Part shown: positions 32,994 through 34,740 of the stretch, in pieces | Layout: each line of letters opens with the position of its first letter | Position numbering within the stretch: the stretch's first letter is position 1 | Origin: Paenibacillus rigui | GTDB lineage: Bacteria > Bacillota > Bacilli > Paenibacillales > NBRC-103111 | NCBI RefSeq assembly: GCF_002234615.1 | Contig: NZ_NMQW01000045.1 | Coordinates: 1 to 34,740 of the forward strand | Direction: 5' to 3' | DNA: 34,740 nt | Position numbers and translations under genes: made by a program | The notes under the pieces: model-generated | Seen by the model: only the letters and a program-made list of their open reading frames with translations | Databases searched by the model: none | What the model was told of the DNA's origin: nothing

Positions 32994-34010
32994 ATGATAC
33001 GATTTGCGGTTATCGGTACGAACTGGATCACGGAGCAGCTTATTCAAGCGGCACAGCGGCATCCGGACTTTGCATTGACCGCGGTATACTCCCGCACGGA
33101 GGCGAAGGCGAGCGAATTTGCCGCCAAATATGATGTTAAGGCGATCTTCACAGACCTGAAAGCCATGGCAGAGAGCGACGCTTTCGACGCGGTCTATATT
33201 GCCAGCCCGAATGCTTATCATGCAGAGCAGGCGATTCTGCTGATGGATCATGGCAAGCATGTGCTATGCGAGAAGCCTATAGCCTCCAATGCTGCAGAGC
33301 TTAAGGCGATGATCGCCGCCGCGCAGAGGAACAACGTACTGCTGATGGAAGCGTTGAAATCGACGCTGCTGCCCAATTTTCAGACGGTGCGGGATCACCT
33401 GCATAAAATAGGGACGATTCGCCGCTATGTTGCAAGCTACTGCCAATATTCCTCGCGCTATGATGCCTATAAGCAAGGCACGGTGCTCAATGCATTTAAT
33501 CCCATCTATTCCAATGGTGCTTTAATGGACTTGGGTGTCTATTGTATTTACCCGTTGGTGGTCCTGTTCGGGAAGCCTAATGAGGTCAAAGCGGGCGGAG
33601 TGCTGCTAAGCTCCGGCGTCGATGGCGAAGGCAGTCTGATTGCGAAGTACGATGAGATGGATGCGGTAATCATGTATTCCAAAATTACGGATTCCGCGCT
33701 GCCCTCGGAAATTCAGGGAGAGCTAGGGACGCTTGTCATGGATAAAATCAGCACGCCCGAGAAGGTCGAAATCCGTTACAGGGACGGCTCAGTCGAAAAT
33801 ATTTCAAGACCCCAGTTGGACAGTAAGGCCCACATGTTCTACGAAATGGAAGAATTTATTCGTCTCCTGAACAGCGGCCAACGGGAGTCGGCTGTCAATT
33901 CGTTCGCAAATTCGTCTGCCGTTATGGACATGATGGATGAAGCAAGACGTCAAATGGGGCTCGTATATCCTGCGGATTTGAAAACCCAAGGAGCGATGAA
34001 CGATGCATAA
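32994..34010 (+). CDS. Gfo/Idh/MocA-family NAD(P)-dependent oxidoreductase
   Basis: 338 aa with an N-terminal Rossmann fold (IRFAVIGTNWITEQ, a GxxWIT variant of the dinucleotide loop), the family motif CEKPIASNAAEL with the catalytic-region lysine (about residue 94), and a C-terminal substrate domain (NGALMDLGVYCIYPLV). It probably oxidises or reduces a sugar, inositol or related polyol; the substrate is not indicated. ATG 32994 lies 9 bases after AAGGAGAGG. It overlaps the next gene by 8 bases (ATGCATAA), implying co-translation. Confidence 0.92.
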   Translation: MIRFAVIGTNWITEQLIQAAQRHPDFALTAVYSRTEAKASEFAAKYDVKAIFTDLKAMAESDAFDAVYIASPNAYHAEQAILLMDHGKHVLCEKPIASNAAELKAMIAAAQRNNVLLMEALKSTLLPNFQTVRDHLHKIGTIRRYVASYCQYSSRYDAYKQGTVLNAFNPIYSNGALMDLGVYCIYPLVVLFGKPNEVKAGGVLLSSGVDGEGSLIAKYDEMDAVIMYSKITDSALPSEIQGELGTLVMDKISTPEKVEIRYRDGSVENISRPQLDSKAHMFYEMEEFIRLLNSGQRESAVNSFANSSAVMDMMDEARRQMGLVYPADLKTQGAMNDA

Positions 34011-34674
34011 TAAAGCCGAACGGATTAAAAATATGAAGCTGCCGTCCGTCATCACGGACCCTGCTTTGGATCACAGATTGCCGCCGGGACAAGTATGGAC
34101 CGAGCGATTCCCGATTCTGCATGAGGGCGAAGTGCCTCAATACGATATGGCTGTCTGGACGCTGCGTGTATTTGGCGAGGTGGAAGAAGAGCGGGTGTTT
34201 AACTATGAGGAGCTTCTCTCCCTGCCGCAAACGAAGATGAAGTGCGATATTCACTGTGTAACCCGTTGGTCCAAGCCGGATACGACATGGGAGGGCGTCC
34301 TGTTCAGGGATGTGCTGAGCCTGCTGAAGGTGAAGCCGACAGCCAAGCATGTGATGATTCACGCCGATCACGATTATGAAACGAATGTGCCGCTGGAAGA
34401 TCTGCTGGGCGATCAAATTATGCTCGCGCACAGCTACGACGGGAAGCCTCTGACACCGAAGCATGGATGGCCGCTGCGTCTCATCGTACCGCATCTGTAC
34501 TTTTGGAAAAGCGCCAAATGGATTCGCGGCTTTGAATTTATGAAGGAAGACCGTCCGGGCTTCTGGGAAAGCAATGGATTTCACAATGTGGCCGAGCCGT
34601 TCCGTGAGGAGCGCTTCTCCGGCGAGCCGCTGCCGCTGCCCGAAGACGAGTGGGTCGGCAAAGATTTCGATTGA
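34003..34674 (+). CDS. Sulfite oxidase-like molybdopterin oxidoreductase (YuiH type)
   Basis: 223 aa resembling Bacillus YuiH and the molybdopterin-binding domain of sulfite oxidase/MsrP. The Mo-ligand cysteine is in CDIHCVTRWSKPDTTWEGV; other matches are HGWPLRLIVPHLYFWKSAKW and FWESNGFHNVAEPF. No signal peptide is seen, so it is cytoplasmic, without a haem domain. The electron partner is unknown. ATG 34003 overlaps the end of the Gfo/Idh gene and follows GGAG by 9 bases. The 66 bases after the stop show nothing I can support. Confidence 0.9.
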   Translation: MHNKAERIKNMKLPSVITDPALDHRLPPGQVWTERFPILHEGEVPQYDMAVWTLRVFGEVEEERVFNYEELLSLPQTKMKCDIHCVTRWSKPDTTWEGVLFRDVLSLLKVKPTAKHVMIHADHDYETNVPLEDLLGDQIMLAHSYDGKPLTPKHGWPLRLIVPHLYFWKSAKWIRGFEFMKEDRPGFWESNGFHNVAEPFREERFSGEPLPLPEDEWVGKDFD

Positions 34675-34740
34675 GTCCGCGAACCCCCAGGAACTGGGAA
34701 GGCCCTGAAAAACGGGCGGAGGGGACGGAATCGTTCTGTA

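Overview
The window looks like a chromosomal contig end from a Paenibacillus-type Bacillota (Firmicutes). The signs are strong AGGAGG-type ribosome binding sites, T-box leaders in front of ilvBN, a large 5S-linked tRNA array, and YkuK, YuiH and YokD-like proteins. Species cannot be fixed from the sequence. The first 56 bases are not genomic: they match an Illumina Nextera i5 adapter with a few errors, joined to a truncated 5S rRNA gene.

Layout. 57-1536: the 3' part of 5S rRNA, 15 tRNA genes (Asn, Glu, Val, fMet, Asp, Phe, Thr, Tyr, Lys, Leu, Gly, Cys, Arg, Leu, Pro) and a terminator. 1561-2501: an unassigned structured RNA or leader and a rhomboid protease. 2502-4120: two short ORFs with their own promoters, a YkuK-family gene, and terminators ahead of rtcB. 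4121-8378: an RNA end-processing operon of RtcB ligase, AAA+ ATPase, KptA/Tpt1 2'-phosphotransferase and TatD nuclease. 8484-11949 (minus strand): ilvB-ilvN behind three tandem T-box riboswitches. 12066-12857: an AAC(3)/YokD-like acetyltransferase.

12924-18309 is the most notable locus. Two WYL-domain regulators face a Ro60-type (TROVE/vWA) protein and a second RtcB. The intergenic region between them encodes a Y-RNA-like noncoding RNA whose core is a circularly permuted tRNA, closely resembling this genome's tRNA-Asn. A second structured RNA follows it. Together they form a bacterial Ro/Y RNA/RtcB locus with a likely WYL-type regulator instead of the sigma-54 RtcR activator known from proteobacteria.

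18368-21499 (minus) is a large 7TMR-DISM hybrid sensor kinase. 21565-29779 is a five-gene cassette (SWIM zinc finger, DUF5691-like repeat protein, MoxR AAA+ ATPase, DUF5682-like protein, vWA protein) behind a candidate transcription attenuator. 29809-34674 holds accessory genes: a YnfA-family membrane protein, a TcaA-like anchored protein, a cation diffusion facilitator, a Gfo/Idh/MocA oxidoreductase and a YuiH-like molybdopterin oxidoreductase.

Working interpretation (inference): much of the window concerns RNA repair and surveillance. It has two distinct RtcB ligases, KptA, TatD, Ro with its Y RNA, and nucleic-acid-sensing-type WYL regulators. A MoxR/vWA cassette of the kind often linked to stress or conflict responses lies nearby.
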